From the NCBI RefSeq assembly GCF_011250515.1, contig NZ_JAANOP010000009.1:62001-126000 (forward strand): a stretch of DNA of 64,000 bases. Direction: 5' to 3'. Every line of letters begins with the position of its first letter. The first letter of the stretch is position 1. Shown here piece after piece: positions 50,936 through 61,055 of this stretch. Origin of the DNA: Aquirufa ecclesiirivi. GTDB taxonomy: Bacteria; Bacteroidota; Bacteroidia; Cytophagales; Spirosomataceae. The notes below the pieces were generated by a model that was given only the letters and a program-made list of their open reading frames with translations, was not told the origin of the DNA and made no database searches. The translations under genes and the position numbers were made by a program.

Positions 50936-51880
50936 CTATTTATCGGCCTGAGATTGCATAAAAAACCAATATCCTTCTTTTAAGCTAAACGTAGAAATCC
51001 ACATTTCAGGTATATGGTATCGGCCTAAAACTTGAGAAATTAATGCATTGGCATAAGGCAAGATACTAGCCCGGAACATTTTCATACCGGGTAATTTGAC
51101 TCTTTCTTTATAGGATATTTGATCAATGAGCTCTTTATTCTTTTGAAATTGATTGATTGACAAGGGGCAGGAACTAGAGAAGGACATCTTCTTCTCCATT
51201 TGAGCCAATTCTAAGTCGAGCAGGGTCTCAAACGCTCCAGCAGCACCTATCAAAACTTGAGGCATATTATTTTTACATAATTGATCTAAAGGCTCCAAAG
51301 CTTGCTGAATGAAACTTAATAGGGAACTATCGAGACTTTGATCATACTCTCCATGCACATGAAATAAAGATTGCAATTGTAATCCGCCGATTTCGAGACT
51401 CATTTTCCCCAACACTTGATTTTCCTGAAATAGAATAAATTCCACACTTCCTCCACCAATATCCATCACTAAGCTAATGGCATGCCAAGGCTTAGGTAAA
51501 GACGATTGAATTCCTTGATAGATTAATTCAGCCTCTCTAATCCCAGAAATAATCTCAACCTGAATCCCTAATTGGCTTTGTACTCTTGCTACGAATTCAG
51601 GCGTATTTTTAGCCCTTCTTAAAATACTAGTACCTAATGCAATCACCTGATTTTCTGAACATTGATACGAAAGAGCTATTTGTTTGAATTCCTTCAAAGC
51701 TTCAAAGGCCCTTCCCATGGCATCATCCTGCAATAGGTTGGAATCCATGGCACCTTTACCCAAAGAAACTGGCCTTTGTTCGTGGGCTAAAATTTCCATT
51801 TCGCCATTAGATACATGCTTTTGTGCAATCAATAATTGGAAGGTATTTGTACCTAAGTCGATAATTGCACAAGGCTTCAT
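50936..51880 (-). CDS. Ppx/GppA-family phosphatase
   Basis: A 314-residue ASKHA-fold enzyme: IDLGTNTFQLLIAQK (phosphate-1), MDIGGGSVEFILFQEN (phosphate-2), and GAAGAFETLLDLELAQ. It is shorter than E. coli Ppx/GppA and lacks the C-terminal domains, as in many Bacteroidota members. It degrades polyphosphate or the pppGpp tail, but which cannot be decided here. It is divergent from the TPR gene. Confidence 0.9.
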   Translation of the reverse strand: MKPCAIIDLGTNTFQLLIAQKHVSNGEMEILAHEQRPVSLGKGAMDSNLLQDDAMGRAFEALKEFKQIALSYQCSENQVIALGTSILRRAKNTPEFVARVQSQLGIQVEIISGIREAELIYQGIQSSLPKPWHAISLVMDIGGGSVEFILFQENQVLGKMSLEIGGLQLQSLFHVHGEYDQSLDSSLLSFIQQALEPLDQLCKNNMPQVLIGAAGAFETLLDLELAQMEKKMSFSSSCPLSINQFQKNKELIDQISYKERVKLPGMKMFRASILPYANALISQVLGRYHIPEMWISTFSLKEGYWFFMQSQADK

Positions 51881-51987
51881 GATTATTTCTATTTTGGAAC
51901 AAAATTAATCCCAATTGAGGTTAAAGTCCTGAATTATTTTCTTTATTTTAGAGGAAACGTTCGCTTCCTCCATCTCAACAAAAATTT

Positions 51988-53391
51988 ATGCTGGATCCAA
52001 ACTATGATGAAAACAAGGAAGATATACATTCTTCTGTTCAGCGTTTCGAAAAAATGATTTATCAGCATGAAAATTCTTTTTTTGATGTTGAGACTTTAGA
52101 AAATATTGCCGAGTACTATTTTGTTCATGCCAAATTCGATGAAGCTCTGAAGGCCTGTGATTTAGGCTTGACTCATTTTCCCTATACCTTAGAATTAATT
52201 TCCTTGAAAGCGCAGATTCTTGGTGATATGCAAAAGCCAGAGGAAGGAATGGAATTAATTGAAAATGCTATTCTATTATTCCCAACAGATTTAGAAATCA
52301 TGTTGGTGAAAGGCTCTTTACTCAGTCAAATGCAACAACACGAAGCGGCCGTTGAGGTCTTTTTGGCTGCATTAGAAATTGCTGAAGAAAAAGACGAAGT
52401 ATATTTTAGATTGGGATTAACATATCATGCTTGGTCTAAGCCTAGGGAAGCGGTGGATATGTTTAAAAAGGCTTTAGAAATCAATCCAGAAAATGAAAAT
52501 GCTTTAGTAGAATTAGCCAATTCATTGGATGATATTGGTAAAATTGAAGAAAGCATTCCTTTCTATAAACAATTCATTGACGAAGACCCATTTTCCTACA
52601 CTGCTTGGTATAATTTAGGCATTGCCTATTCTAAACTCAAACAATACGAAAAAGCGATCGATTCGTATGAGTATTCTTTAGCCATTGAGCCCAATTTTGG
52701 TTCATCTTTGTTCAATCTTGGGAATACGCACATGAACTTACAGGATTATGTGCAAGCGGAAGAAAATTACCGTCAATGCTTGAAATACGATGAGCCCAAT
52801 CCCGAATTATATTGTTGCTTGGGAGCAAGTTTAGAAAGACAAAAGAAATTCAAAGAGGCGATTGAATTCTACAAAGAAGCCATTAAAATTGATCCACTTT
52901 GGGATGAAGGATATTATGGTTTAGCTGTTTGTTTGACCGAATTAGACAAATGGTTTGAAGCTCTACATTTTTTAAAAAAATCGCTGAAGCTTAATGAAAG
53001 CAATCCGCTTTATTGGACAGGTTTAGCGGATGTAGAAGCTTATTTAGGTAATACCCTTTCAGCGGATGAAGCCTATCAAAAATCGATTGAATTAGATTCT
53101 TTTTTTGCTCCTACCTGGATAAAATGGGCTCAATTACATTTTGAATTAGAGGATTATGAGAAATCAGCAGATATTATGTTATCTGCCATAGATGAACTAC
53201 CGGAAGAAGCCGAATTATATTATCGCTCTGCTGTCTACCTAATTAAAGCAGGTCAATTCAAAGACGCCTTTCATTTTCTAGAATCAGGCCTTCTATTGGA
53301 TTACGACAAACATGAAGTCATATTTGAATTTTTCCCAAATTTAGAAACACAAAAGGCTATTTTTAAACTGATCCAACAGTATAAGAAATAA
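51988..53391 (+). CDS. tetratricopeptide-repeat protein
   Basis: A 467-residue protein almost wholly made of TPRs (about ten to twelve); examples are DEALKACDLGLTHFPYTLEL, PREAVDMFKKALEINPENEN, YEKAIDSYEYSLAIEPNFGS and FKEAIEFYKEAIKIDPLWDE. No signal peptide or membrane helix is seen, so it is probably cytosolic and serves as a scaffold. Its partner is unknown. It lies before the M16 protease gene, with about 98 nt between. Confidence 0.9.
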   Translation: MLDPNYDENKEDIHSSVQRFEKMIYQHENSFFDVETLENIAEYYFVHAKFDEALKACDLGLTHFPYTLELISLKAQILGDMQKPEEGMELIENAILLFPTDLEIMLVKGSLLSQMQQHEAAVEVFLAALEIAEEKDEVYFRLGLTYHAWSKPREAVDMFKKALEINPENENALVELANSLDDIGKIEESIPFYKQFIDEDPFSYTAWYNLGIAYSKLKQYEKAIDSYEYSLAIEPNFGSSLFNLGNTHMNLQDYVQAEENYRQCLKYDEPNPELYCCLGASLERQKKFKEAIEFYKEAIKIDPLWDEGYYGLAVCLTELDKWFEALHFLKKSLKLNESNPLYWTGLADVEAYLGNTLSADEAYQKSIELDSFFAPTWIKWAQLHFELEDYEKSADIMLSAIDELPEEAELYYRSAVYLIKAGQFKDAFHFLESGLLLDYDKHEVIFEFFPNLETQKAIFKLIQQYKK

Positions 53392-53489
53392 CCTTACATG
53401 TAGTTTTGAAACCACTTATACCTAATTACTTTTCTATTTCTCTACATTTTGGCATTTTCCGTACTTATCAAATTCCAACCCTAATTTTT

Positions 53490-56345
53490 ATGAAAAGAAC
53501 ATGTATCATTGCACTCTTGTATGTCATTGGTATTAGTGGCCTACAAGCTCAACAAAAATCAAAAACAGTAAGCTCAGCGCCAAAAACAACGACCGTTTCG
53601 GCCAAAACAAGTTCCTTAAGTATTCCCGAGAAAATCACTTCTGCGGAAGGTATCACGGAATATCGTTTAGCGAATGGTTTGAAAGTATTATTATTTCCAG
53701 ATCCATCTAAACAAACGGTTACTGTCAACATCACTTATTTGGTGGGTTCACGCCATGAGGGTTATGGAGAAACAGGTATGTCCCATTTATTGGAACATAT
53801 GGTATTTAAGGGTACCAAAGAAAAACATAAAGATGTAGCCAAAGAGATTACGGATCATGGCGCTCAATTTAATGGAACCACTTGGTTAGATCGCACCAAT
53901 TATTTTGAAACGTTTGCCTCTACAGATGAAAATTTAGATTGGGCCTTGGATATGGAAGCTGATCGTATGGTCAATTCTAGAATTGCCAAAAGTGAATTAG
54001 AGACAGAAATGACGGTAGTTCGCAATGAATTTGAAATGGGTGAAAATGACCCAGGATCGGTATTAAGTGATCGTATTGTATCTACCGCATTCTTGTGGCA
54101 CAATTATGGTAATTCCACGATTGGTGCTCGATCAGATATCGAAAAAGTGCCTATTGAGAACTTGCAGGCTTATTATAAGAAATATTATCAGCCGGATAAT
54201 GCGGTATTATTAGTAGCTGGAAAATTTGATCCAGTAAAGACGTTGAATTTAATCAATCAAAAATTTGGTGTAATCCCTAAACCTGATCGTGTATTAACGA
54301 AGACTTTTACGGGAGAACCTACTCAGGATGGAGAGCGTCAAGTAACACTTCGTCGTGTAGGAGATGTTCAAGCCGTAGGTGCTGCTTACCACATTCCTTC
54401 TGGATTACATCCAGATTATATTGCTTGTGATGTATTTGTAGATTTATTGACGGATGCTCCATCAGGTAGACTTTACAAAGCATTGATTGATACGAAAAAA
54501 GCGGCGTCTCAATTTGGATATAGTTTCCAATTAAAAGAACCTGGTTTGGTATATTTTGGAGCTGAGGTACCCAAAGATAAATCAGCTGATTCGGTACGTA
54601 CCATTATGTTGGAGACTATTGAACAATTTTCTAAGACGCCACCAACCCAAGCTGATGTAGATCGTATTAAACAGAAAAACATTAAAAACATTGAATTATT
54701 ATTAAACAATGCTCAACGAGTGGGTGTTGGTTTATCTGAATACATTGCTCAAGGAGATTGGAGATTGTTATTTCATACTAGAAATTTAGTAGAGAAAATC
54801 ACTGCGGAAGATGTGCAACGTGTGGCACAAAAATATTTCAAAGCTTCCAATCGTACTTCAGGAATTTTCTATCCGACGGAAAAACCAGATCGTGCTGAAA
54901 TTCCTGAGGCAAAAGAAGCAGAAGATATCCTAAAAGATTTCAAAGGTAGAGCTGCTGTGGCAGAAGGTGAAGCATTTGATCCTTCTCCAAGCAACATTGA
55001 TTCTAGAACTAAAAAGGAAACGATTGGTTCCGTTAAAGTTGCTTTATTAGCTAAGAAAACTAGAGGTAACTCTGTTTATGCCCGTATGACCTTGAGATTT
55101 GGTGAAGAAAAATCATTATTAGGTACAGCTACAGCTGCTGATTTAGCTGCTGATATGTTGACCAAAGGAACTTCCAAGCATACTCGTCAACAATTCCAAG
55201 ATGAATTAGATAAATTAAAAGCTCGAGTTTCAATATCAGGTGGAGCTACTCAAGCCAATGTTTCCGTTGAAACGACTCGTGAAAACTTAGTTCCTGCGTT
55301 AAAATTAGTAGCAGAAGCACTTAAAACTCCGGTTTTCCCAGTTGATGAATTTGAGAAATTAAAACAAGAAAATTTAACTCAAATTGAATCTCAAAAAAGT
55401 GATCCTCAAGCGAAAGCCATTGAAGCTTTAAATCAAGTTAGAACGGGACATTATGCCAAAAATGATGTACGGTATAACCCAACTTTGGCTGAGCAAACGG
55501 CTCTTTATAGTGCAGCAAAATTAGAGGATGCTGTTTCATTCTATAAGAATTTTTATGGCGCAAGTTCAGCTACTTTTTCTGTGGTAGGAGATTTTGATGA
55601 AAATGAGGTAAAAGATTTGATTAAATCTGAATTTTCAACTTGGAAATCACCAAAGCCATATACTAGGATTCCAGAAATCGTGGCAGATATTAAACCTGTC
55701 ATTAAATCCATAGAAACACCTGACAAGGCTAATGCATTTTTTGTAGCTTATCAACCTTTGAAAATTTCTGATACAGATCCTGATTATGCGGCTATGGAAA
55801 TCAGTAATTACATTTTAGGCGGAAGTCCAGGACTTGCTAATCGTTTAATGGGTCGTATTCGTCAAAAAGAAGGTTTGTCGTATGGTGTTGGATCTCAATT
55901 TAGTGCACATCCTATTGATAAATCTGGGAGTTTCTTGACTTATGCCATTTATGCACCTGAGAATTTGGCTAAACTAGAGGCCGCATTCAAAGAAGAAATT
56001 GAAAAGGTTTTAAAAGATGGTTATACAGAAAAAGAGATTGAGGAAGCTAAAAAATCTTGGTTGCAAGGAAGACAAGTTTCACGCTCACAGGATAATGCTT
56101 TAAGCAACTCATTGAATAACAATTTATTCTTGAATCGTAGCTTTAAGTTCTCTGAAGAATTAGACAAAAAAGTCAATGCATTGACATCGGATCAAATTTT
56201 ACAAGCTACTCGTAAAACGTTGGACTTGTTGAAAATGTCCTTAATTAAGGCTGGTGATTATGAAGGAGCAGCTAAGAAAAAAGCAGCTAAAGCAGAAAAC
56301 ACACCAAGTAATACGGGAGCTGTAGGTGGTGCTCCAAAGCCCTAG
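53490..56345 (+). CDS. large M16-family zinc protease (exported, two M16 units)
   Basis: A 951-residue exported pitrilysin-type protease: signal peptide MKRTCIIALLYVIGISGLQA then two M16 units. The zinc motif is HLLEH in MSHLLEHMVFKGT, with ETEMTVVRNEFEMG following as the third-ligand region; the second unit has degenerate zinc residues, as usual. ATG 53490 is chosen over a TTG-started longer frame at 53406. Such proteases degrade peptides in the periplasm. Its 3' end carries a direct repeat including the stop codon (see 56334). Confidence 0.92.
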   Translation: MKRTCIIALLYVIGISGLQAQQKSKTVSSAPKTTTVSAKTSSLSIPEKITSAEGITEYRLANGLKVLLFPDPSKQTVTVNITYLVGSRHEGYGETGMSHLLEHMVFKGTKEKHKDVAKEITDHGAQFNGTTWLDRTNYFETFASTDENLDWALDMEADRMVNSRIAKSELETEMTVVRNEFEMGENDPGSVLSDRIVSTAFLWHNYGNSTIGARSDIEKVPIENLQAYYKKYYQPDNAVLLVAGKFDPVKTLNLINQKFGVIPKPDRVLTKTFTGEPTQDGERQVTLRRVGDVQAVGAAYHIPSGLHPDYIACDVFVDLLTDAPSGRLYKALIDTKKAASQFGYSFQLKEPGLVYFGAEVPKDKSADSVRTIMLETIEQFSKTPPTQADVDRIKQKNIKNIELLLNNAQRVGVGLSEYIAQGDWRLLFHTRNLVEKITAEDVQRVAQKYFKASNRTSGIFYPTEKPDRAEIPEAKEAEDILKDFKGRAAVAEGEAFDPSPSNIDSRTKKETIGSVKVALLAKKTRGNSVYARMTLRFGEEKSLLGTATAADLAADMLTKGTSKHTRQQFQDELDKLKARVSISGGATQANVSVETTRENLVPALKLVAEALKTPVFPVDEFEKLKQENLTQIESQKSDPQAKAIEALNQVRTGHYAKNDVRYNPTLAEQTALYSAAKLEDAVSFYKNFYGASSATFSVVGDFDENEVKDLIKSEFSTWKSPKPYTRIPEIVADIKPVIKSIETPDKANAFFVAYQPLKISDTDPDYAAMEISNYILGGSPGLANRLMGRIRQKEGLSYGVGSQFSAHPIDKSGSFLTYAIYAPENLAKLEAAFKEEIEKVLKDGYTEKEIEEAKKSWLQGRQVSRSQDNALSNSLNNNLFLNRSFKFSEELDKKVNALTSDQILQATRKTLDLLKMSLIKAGDYEGAAKKKAAKAENTPSNTGAVGGAPKP

Positions 56346-56392
56346 CAGTACTACGGCTAAACCAAAACAAAAGCCCTAGCAGTGCTAGGGCT
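56334..56392 (+). repeat. direct repeat spanning the protease stop codon
   Basis: AAAGCCCTAGCAGTACTACG with GGCTAAACC (containing the protease stop TAG) is followed by a second near-identical copy, AAAGCCCTAGCAGTGCTAGG with GCTAAACC. The second copy forms a perfect hairpin AGCCCTA / TAGGGCT. Confidence 0.6.
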
Positions 56393-56404
56393 AAACCATA
56401 AAAA

Positions 56405-56431
56405 AAAGCCGAAGCTGTATACTTCGGCTTT
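56405..56431. terminator. bidirectional terminator hairpin
   Basis: AAAGCCGAAG / CTTCGGCTTT, a 10-bp stem with 7-nt loop and flanking A/T runs, lies between the convergent protease and bacilliredoxin genes. Confidence 0.88.
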
Positions 56432-56438
56432 TTTTATA

Positions 56439-56852
56439 CTAGCAGAATTCCTCAAAAACTCCTTCTAAATGAGCTGAAATCAATTCAGCAGATCGGCCTT
56501 CAATATGGTGACGCTCAACAAAATGAACTAATTCACCATCTTTGAATAATGCGATAGACGGAGATGATGGTGGATATGGCAAAGTATACTCTCTTGCCTT
56601 TTGTGTGGCTTCTTGATCAACACCAGCAAAAACTGTTACTAAAGTATCTGGTTTTTTTGTAGACGCAGCTACTGCTTCTTTCACGCCTGGACGAGCAGTG
56701 CGAGCAGAACAACCACAAACTGAATTGATGAACAATAAAGTTGTACCTGGTTTCGCCAACACTTCTTCCACTTCTGAGGCTTGTTTCAATTCTTGAAATC
56801 CACCCTCTACAATATCCATCCTCATAGGATGTACTAAATGTTCTGGATACAT
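56439..56852 (-). CDS. bacilliredoxin (BrxA/BrxB family)
   Basis: A 137-residue thioredoxin-fold protein with the family's redox motif in SVCGCSARTARPGVKEAV (CxC), and TLPYPPSSPSIALFKDGEL. It removes bacillithiol from mixed disulfides in species that make that thiol, and may have another thiol partner here. It sits just downstream of the suf operon on the same strand, 33 nt after sufT's stop side. Confidence 0.9.
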   Translation of the reverse strand: MYPEHLVHPMRMDIVEGGFQELKQASEVEEVLAKPGTTLLFINSVCGCSARTARPGVKEAVAASTKKPDTLVTVFAGVDQEATQKAREYTLPYPPSSPSIALFKDGELVHFVERHHIEGRSAELISAHLEGVFEEFC

Positions 56853-56885
56853 ATTAATCTATTTAAATTTGAATGTGATAATTAT

Positions 56886-57224
56886 TTACATAAAGCCAAG
56901 TTCTAATTTGGCAACTTCCGACATCATATCTTGAGAATATGGCGGATCAAAAGTTAATTCTACAGAAACCTCTGCCACACCTTCAATCTCCCTAATTGCC
57001 TTTTCAATATCCACGGGAATACTTTCTGCCGAAGGGCAAGATGGTGAAGTCAAAGTCATCAATACATATACATTATTGATTGGAAATATCTTGATTTCAT
57101 AAATCAGACCTAGCTCATATACATCCACAGGAATCTCTGGATCGTATACTGTTTTAATGGCCTGTACAACCTTTTCCTTTAAATCCGCTTCAGTTAGCAC
57201 TGAACCTGGTGTCGTATTTTCCAT
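56886..57224 (-). CDS. sufT: SufT-like MIP18/DUF59 protein
   Basis: A 112-residue protein with the DUF59 fold: VVQAIKTVYDPEIPVDVYEL and LTSPSCPSAESIPVDIEKAI, where the cysteine in SPSCPSA is conserved. It supports Fe-S cluster maturation as an accessory to Suf. It lies 3 nt after sufE, the last gene of the cluster. Confidence 0.92.
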   Translation of the reverse strand: MENTTPGSVLTEADLKEKVVQAIKTVYDPEIPVDVYELGLIYEIKIFPINNVYVLMTLTSPSCPSAESIPVDIEKAIREIEGVAEVSVELTFDPPYSQDMMSEVAKLELGFM

Positions 57225-57227
57225 ATC

Positions 57228-57653
57228 TTAAGCTTGTGAAGAATAGGCAAGTGCATAATTTTTCATTTGTTTCACCATGGACAACAGTCCATTGGAACGG
57301 GTTTGAGCTAAATGTTGACTCATTCCAATTCGATCGATGAAGTATAAATCTGCTTTCATAATATCCGAGGGGGTATGTTCAGAAAGCACTCTTATCAACA
57401 TACTGATTAACCCCTTAACAATGACTGCTTCTGAATCTGCTTGAAAAATCAATTTCCCTTCTTGCATAAAAGCATGAAGCCAAACTCGACTCTGGCAGCC
57501 TTTAATAACGTTTTCTTCCGTCTTAAATTCATCTGACAGTCCGGGTAATTTCTTACCTAGGTCGATCAAATATTCATATTTATCAGCCCAATCTTCAAAG
57601 AGACCAAACTCTTCAATCAATTCTTCTTGTGTATCGTTTATACTCAAAGCCAT
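57228..57653 (-). CDS. sufE: SufE sulfur acceptor protein
   Basis: A 141-residue protein that takes sulfur from the SufS persulfide. The acceptor cysteine lies in VIKGCQSRVWLHAFMQEGKL; the flanking ADKYEYLIDLGKKLPGLSDE and RSNGLLSMVKQMKNYALAYS are typical. It overlaps nothing and is 1 nt from sufS. Confidence 0.95.
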   Translation of the reverse strand: MALSINDTQEELIEEFGLFEDWADKYEYLIDLGKKLPGLSDEFKTEENVIKGCQSRVWLHAFMQEGKLIFQADSEAVIVKGLISMLIRVLSEHTPSDIMKADLYFIDRIGMSQHLAQTRSNGLLSMVKQMKNYALAYSSQA

Positions 57654-57654
57654 A

Positions 57655-58875
57655 TTATAATAACATTGTAACTACTCGTTTCAAACAAACAACAAATCGG
57701 TCAATTTCCTCTTTGGTATTGTAGAACGAGAAAGAAGCCCGACAAGTTCCGGGTATATCAAATCGTTGCATCAAAGGTTGAGCACAATGGTGCCCTGTTC
57801 GAATAGCAATCCCAAATTTGTCTAACAAAACTCCTATATCTTGTGGATGAGTTCCTTCAATTAAAAAACTTATAACTGCAATTTTATTAGGTGCTGTGCC
57901 AATGATTTTTAAACCATCAATTTGACCTAATTGTTCTGTTGCATAGTTTAATAGTGCATTTTCTTGTTCTTCCACCCACCCTTTTTCAAGTGAATTCAAG
58001 TAATCAAAAGAGGCCGAAAAGGCTATTACATCTGCAATATTAGGCGTACCTGCTTCAAATTTATAAGGCAATTCATTGTAAGTCGTACCCGCAAAACTCA
58101 CTTCTTTAATCATCTCCCCTCCTCCCTGATAAGGTGGCATAGATTCCAATAAGTCGCGTTTACCATATAAAACTCCTACGCCGGTTGGTCCAAATAATTT
58201 ATGAGCTGAAAAGGCAAAAAAGTCCATATCAAAGCGTTGCACATCCATTTCCATATGCGCCACCGATTGTGCGCCATCAATCAATATCTTAGCTCCATGG
58301 GCATGGGCTAATGCGATCATCTCTTGAATTGGGTTTATTGTTCCAATGGCATTGGAAACATGATTTACAGCTACTAGTTTAACCGTATTTTCCTGTAATA
58401 ATTTCTGATAAGCATCCAAATCCAATACCCCTGAATCGAGCACTGGAATAACCAAAACCTCAGCACCCTTTTCCAATGCAATCATTTGCCAAGGCACAAT
58501 GTTGGAGTGGTGTTCCAAATTAGAAACAAGAATTTTATCACCAGCTTCAAAATTTGCTCTCCCAAAAGTTTGAGCCACCAAATTGATACTTGCTGTAGTA
58601 CCTGATGTAAAGATGATTTGATCACTTGATTCGGCATGCAAAAAAGACTGAATCTTTTTTCGCGTCAACTCATAAGCTGCTGTTGCTCTTTCGGCCAAAG
58701 CATGTATTCCTCGGTGAATATTGGCATTATCTTCAGAATAATACTTATTCAATGCCTCTAATACGACTTTCGGCTTTTGGGTGGTAGCAGCATTGTCAAA
58801 ATAGATCAAAGGAGAACCATTGACTTGTTGGTCTAACACAGGAAAATCTAAGCGAATTTGTTCAATGCTGGCCAT
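57655..58875 (-). CDS. sufS: cysteine desulfurase SufS
   Basis: A 406-residue PLP enzyme that strips sulfur from cysteine. The PLP lysine is in FAFSAHKLFGPTGVGVLYGK and the catalytic cysteine in RTGHHCAQPLMQRF, the group II (SufS) form with the short loop. It follows sufD by 4 nt. The start is ATG 58875 (MASIEQIRLDFPVLDQQVNG). Confidence 0.96.
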   Translation of the reverse strand: MASIEQIRLDFPVLDQQVNGSPLIYFDNAATTQKPKVVLEALNKYYSEDNANIHRGIHALAERATAAYELTRKKIQSFLHAESSDQIIFTSGTTASINLVAQTFGRANFEAGDKILVSNLEHHSNIVPWQMIALEKGAEVLVIPVLDSGVLDLDAYQKLLQENTVKLVAVNHVSNAIGTINPIQEMIALAHAHGAKILIDGAQSVAHMEMDVQRFDMDFFAFSAHKLFGPTGVGVLYGKRDLLESMPPYQGGGEMIKEVSFAGTTYNELPYKFEAGTPNIADVIAFSASFDYLNSLEKGWVEEQENALLNYATEQLGQIDGLKIIGTAPNKIAVISFLIEGTHPQDIGVLLDKFGIAIRTGHHCAQPLMQRFDIPGTCRASFSFYNTKEEIDRFVVCLKRVVTMLL

Positions 58876-58879
58876 GGTA

Positions 58880-60154
58880 CTAATTTGACAAATCGACGGA
58901 TTGTTGAATTTTAGCGATAATTTTCTCGGTAAGAGACTCTCTCAACACCGGATGCTCTACTTTATTGATTACTTCTTGAACGAATGCCAATAGCAATAAA
59001 GTTCTAGCTGCTGGTAAAGAAATCCCTCTGGAGCGCATATAAAACAAGGCCTCTTCATTTAATTGGCCCGTGGTAGTACCATGTGAACACTTCACATCGT
59101 CTGCCCAAATTTCCAATTGAGGTTTTGTATTCATGGTAGCTCTGGTAGAAGCCAATACATTGCGGCAAGATTGAAAAGCATTGGTTTTTTGAGCGTCTTG
59201 ACGAACAAAAATCTTTCCATTAAATACGCCAGTGGCATTTCCTAACAAAACTCCTTTATACAATTCGTTGGATTCAGCATGGGGCATGCGGTGATCGACC
59301 ACGGTATGGGAATCCATTAACTGATTTTCGCCTGGAACGTATAATCCGTTCAAATTGGAAACTACCTGTGAACCTTCAATGTAGAAATGCAAATTATTTC
59401 GAATCAAAGAGGCATTCAATGAAAAAGTAAAAGTATCGACTTGGCTACCTTCTGCTTGATAAATGAAGGTATGGTCAATATGACTCACTCCTTGCTGAAA
59501 ATCTTGATCTTTCAAATAGGTAAATTGAGCGCCTTTAGAAACAAAGATCTCTTGAACAAAATTGGATAAAATATCTGCAGAACCCGTGGAGGTTTGTTGC
59601 TCCATTAAACTAACCTTTGCTCCTTCTTCTAGATAAATTAGCAGTCTAGATTGTACAGAAGATGATTTTTCCGTAGAATTCACCTGGTACTGATGCAGGA
59701 TTGCTTTCGAAATTTCTACATCTTTTTTGATCCATAGTACGGTATGCTGTGGAGCGAGTGCCACATTCAAGTCGTATAATGAATTCTGGTCTAAAATGGG
59801 TTTTTTATCAGACCAAATTTCCTGAAATTCAGGACATTTCTGAATAAATTCATCAAAACTCAATACCTCCATTCCTTCATTTGAACTAGGCTTTTCTATA
59901 CTTAGATAGGCATCAGAAGAACGAATAATCAATTCTGCCCAATCGGCTGAAACAGGCAGATTGGAATTTCCTTTGGGAAACCAATTTCTGTCTATTCCAT
60001 TAAAATCTTTTAATGAGGTGTATTTCCACTCTTCCCATTTTGAAGTAGGAAAACCTTTGTCCAAAAAATGACTCAGCGCTTTACCTTTCTCAGATTCTGG
60101 ATCTAGCTTTTGGGCAATGCCTTGTAATGTTGTATTTAATTCAGCTGATAACAT
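58880..60154 (-). CDS. sufD: Fe-S assembly protein SufD
   Basis: A 424-residue scaffold partner with the SufBD core: LLIYLEEGAKVSLMEQQTST, MPHAESNELYKGVLLGNATG and VKCSHGTTTGQLNEEALFYM, the last being the conserved cysteine/histidine region. It follows sufC by 3 nt. SufD normally pairs with SufB, whose gene is not adjacent here. Confidence 0.94.
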   Translation of the reverse strand: MLSAELNTTLQGIAQKLDPESEKGKALSHFLDKGFPTSKWEEWKYTSLKDFNGIDRNWFPKGNSNLPVSADWAELIIRSSDAYLSIEKPSSNEGMEVLSFDEFIQKCPEFQEIWSDKKPILDQNSLYDLNVALAPQHTVLWIKKDVEISKAILHQYQVNSTEKSSSVQSRLLIYLEEGAKVSLMEQQTSTGSADILSNFVQEIFVSKGAQFTYLKDQDFQQGVSHIDHTFIYQAEGSQVDTFTFSLNASLIRNNLHFYIEGSQVVSNLNGLYVPGENQLMDSHTVVDHRMPHAESNELYKGVLLGNATGVFNGKIFVRQDAQKTNAFQSCRNVLASTRATMNTKPQLEIWADDVKCSHGTTTGQLNEEALFYMRSRGISLPAARTLLLLAFVQEVINKVEHPVLRESLTEKIIAKIQQSVDLSN

Positions 60155-60157
60155 ATC

Positions 60158-60910
60158 TTATTGATCTACTTCAGATTTAATCCAATCATAACCTCTTTCT
60201 TCTAATTCCAAAGCCAATTCTTTGGTTCCCGACTTCACTATACGTCCTTTATAAAGCACATGTACATAATCTGGAACGATGTAATCCAATAATCGTTGGT
60301 AGTGAGTCACTACGATAGTGGCATTATTTGGACTTTTCAATTTATTAACCCCTTCTGCTACAATACGCAATGCATCAATATCCAATCCTGAATCTGTCTC
60401 ATCCAAAATCGCTAGCTTAGGATCTAAAACAGCCATTTGGAAGATTTCATTTCGTTTCTTCTCTCCTCCTGAAAAACCTTCGTTTAATGCTCTACTTAAT
60501 AGTGATTGATCAATGTTGACATAAGCCATTTTCTCTTTAAACATCTTCAAAAACTGAACCGCATCCATGGGATCTTCTCCACGGTATTTGCGAATTTCAT
60601 TCACGGCAGACTTCAAGAAATTGGTGGTTGATACCCCTGGGATTTCTACCGGATATTGAAATGCTAAGAAAATTCCTTCTGCGGCTCTAGCTTCTGGAGC
60701 TAAATCCAACAAGTCTTTACCTAAAAATTGTACAGTACCTTCTGTAACTTCATAATCTTCACGACCCGCTAAAACGGATGCTAAGGTAGATTTTCCTGAA
60801 CCGTTAGGTCCCATGATGGCATGTACTTCACCAGCTTTTACTTCTAAATCAATTCCTCGTAAAATTTCTTTTTCTCCAATAGAAGCGTGTAAATTTTTAA
60901 TTGACAGCAT
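60158..60910 (-). CDS. sufC: Fe-S assembly ATPase SufC
   Basis: A 250-residue ABC ATPase: Walker A GPNGSGKST, signature SGGEKKRNEIFQ, Walker B LAILDETDSGLDID. It powers the SufBCD scaffold in the cytosol. It is the first gene of the minus-strand suf cluster; a TAATTTTG box (60949-60942 on the minus strand) lies about 30 nt upstream. Between it and the divergent IscA-like gene there is no room for sufB. Confidence 0.96.
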   Translation of the reverse strand: MLSIKNLHASIGEKEILRGIDLEVKAGEVHAIMGPNGSGKSTLASVLAGREDYEVTEGTVQFLGKDLLDLAPEARAAEGIFLAFQYPVEIPGVSTTNFLKSAVNEIRKYRGEDPMDAVQFLKMFKEKMAYVNIDQSLLSRALNEGFSGGEKKRNEIFQMAVLDPKLAILDETDSGLDIDALRIVAEGVNKLKSPNNATIVVTHYQRLLDYIVPDYVHVLYKGRIVKSGTKELALELEERGYDWIKSEVDQ

Positions 60911-61024
60911 AATGTTTGTATTTGATTCTTGCTTTGAATCACAAAATTATAACCTATACCTTGGAAAAACCATAGCTTATTTAGATTCACTCTAAACAAT
61001 AGCGATTATTCTCCATTTTTTTTA

Positions 61025-61032
61025 TAATTTTG
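61025..61032 (+). promoter_or_regulatory. -7 box of the IscA-like gene
   Basis: TAATTTTG lies 23 nt before ATG 61056. No -33 TTTG at the usual spacing was found. A mirror-image box on the minus strand (60949-60942) serves sufC. Confidence 0.5.
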
Positions 61033-61055
61033 CATCAAATACAAAATTCATCACC

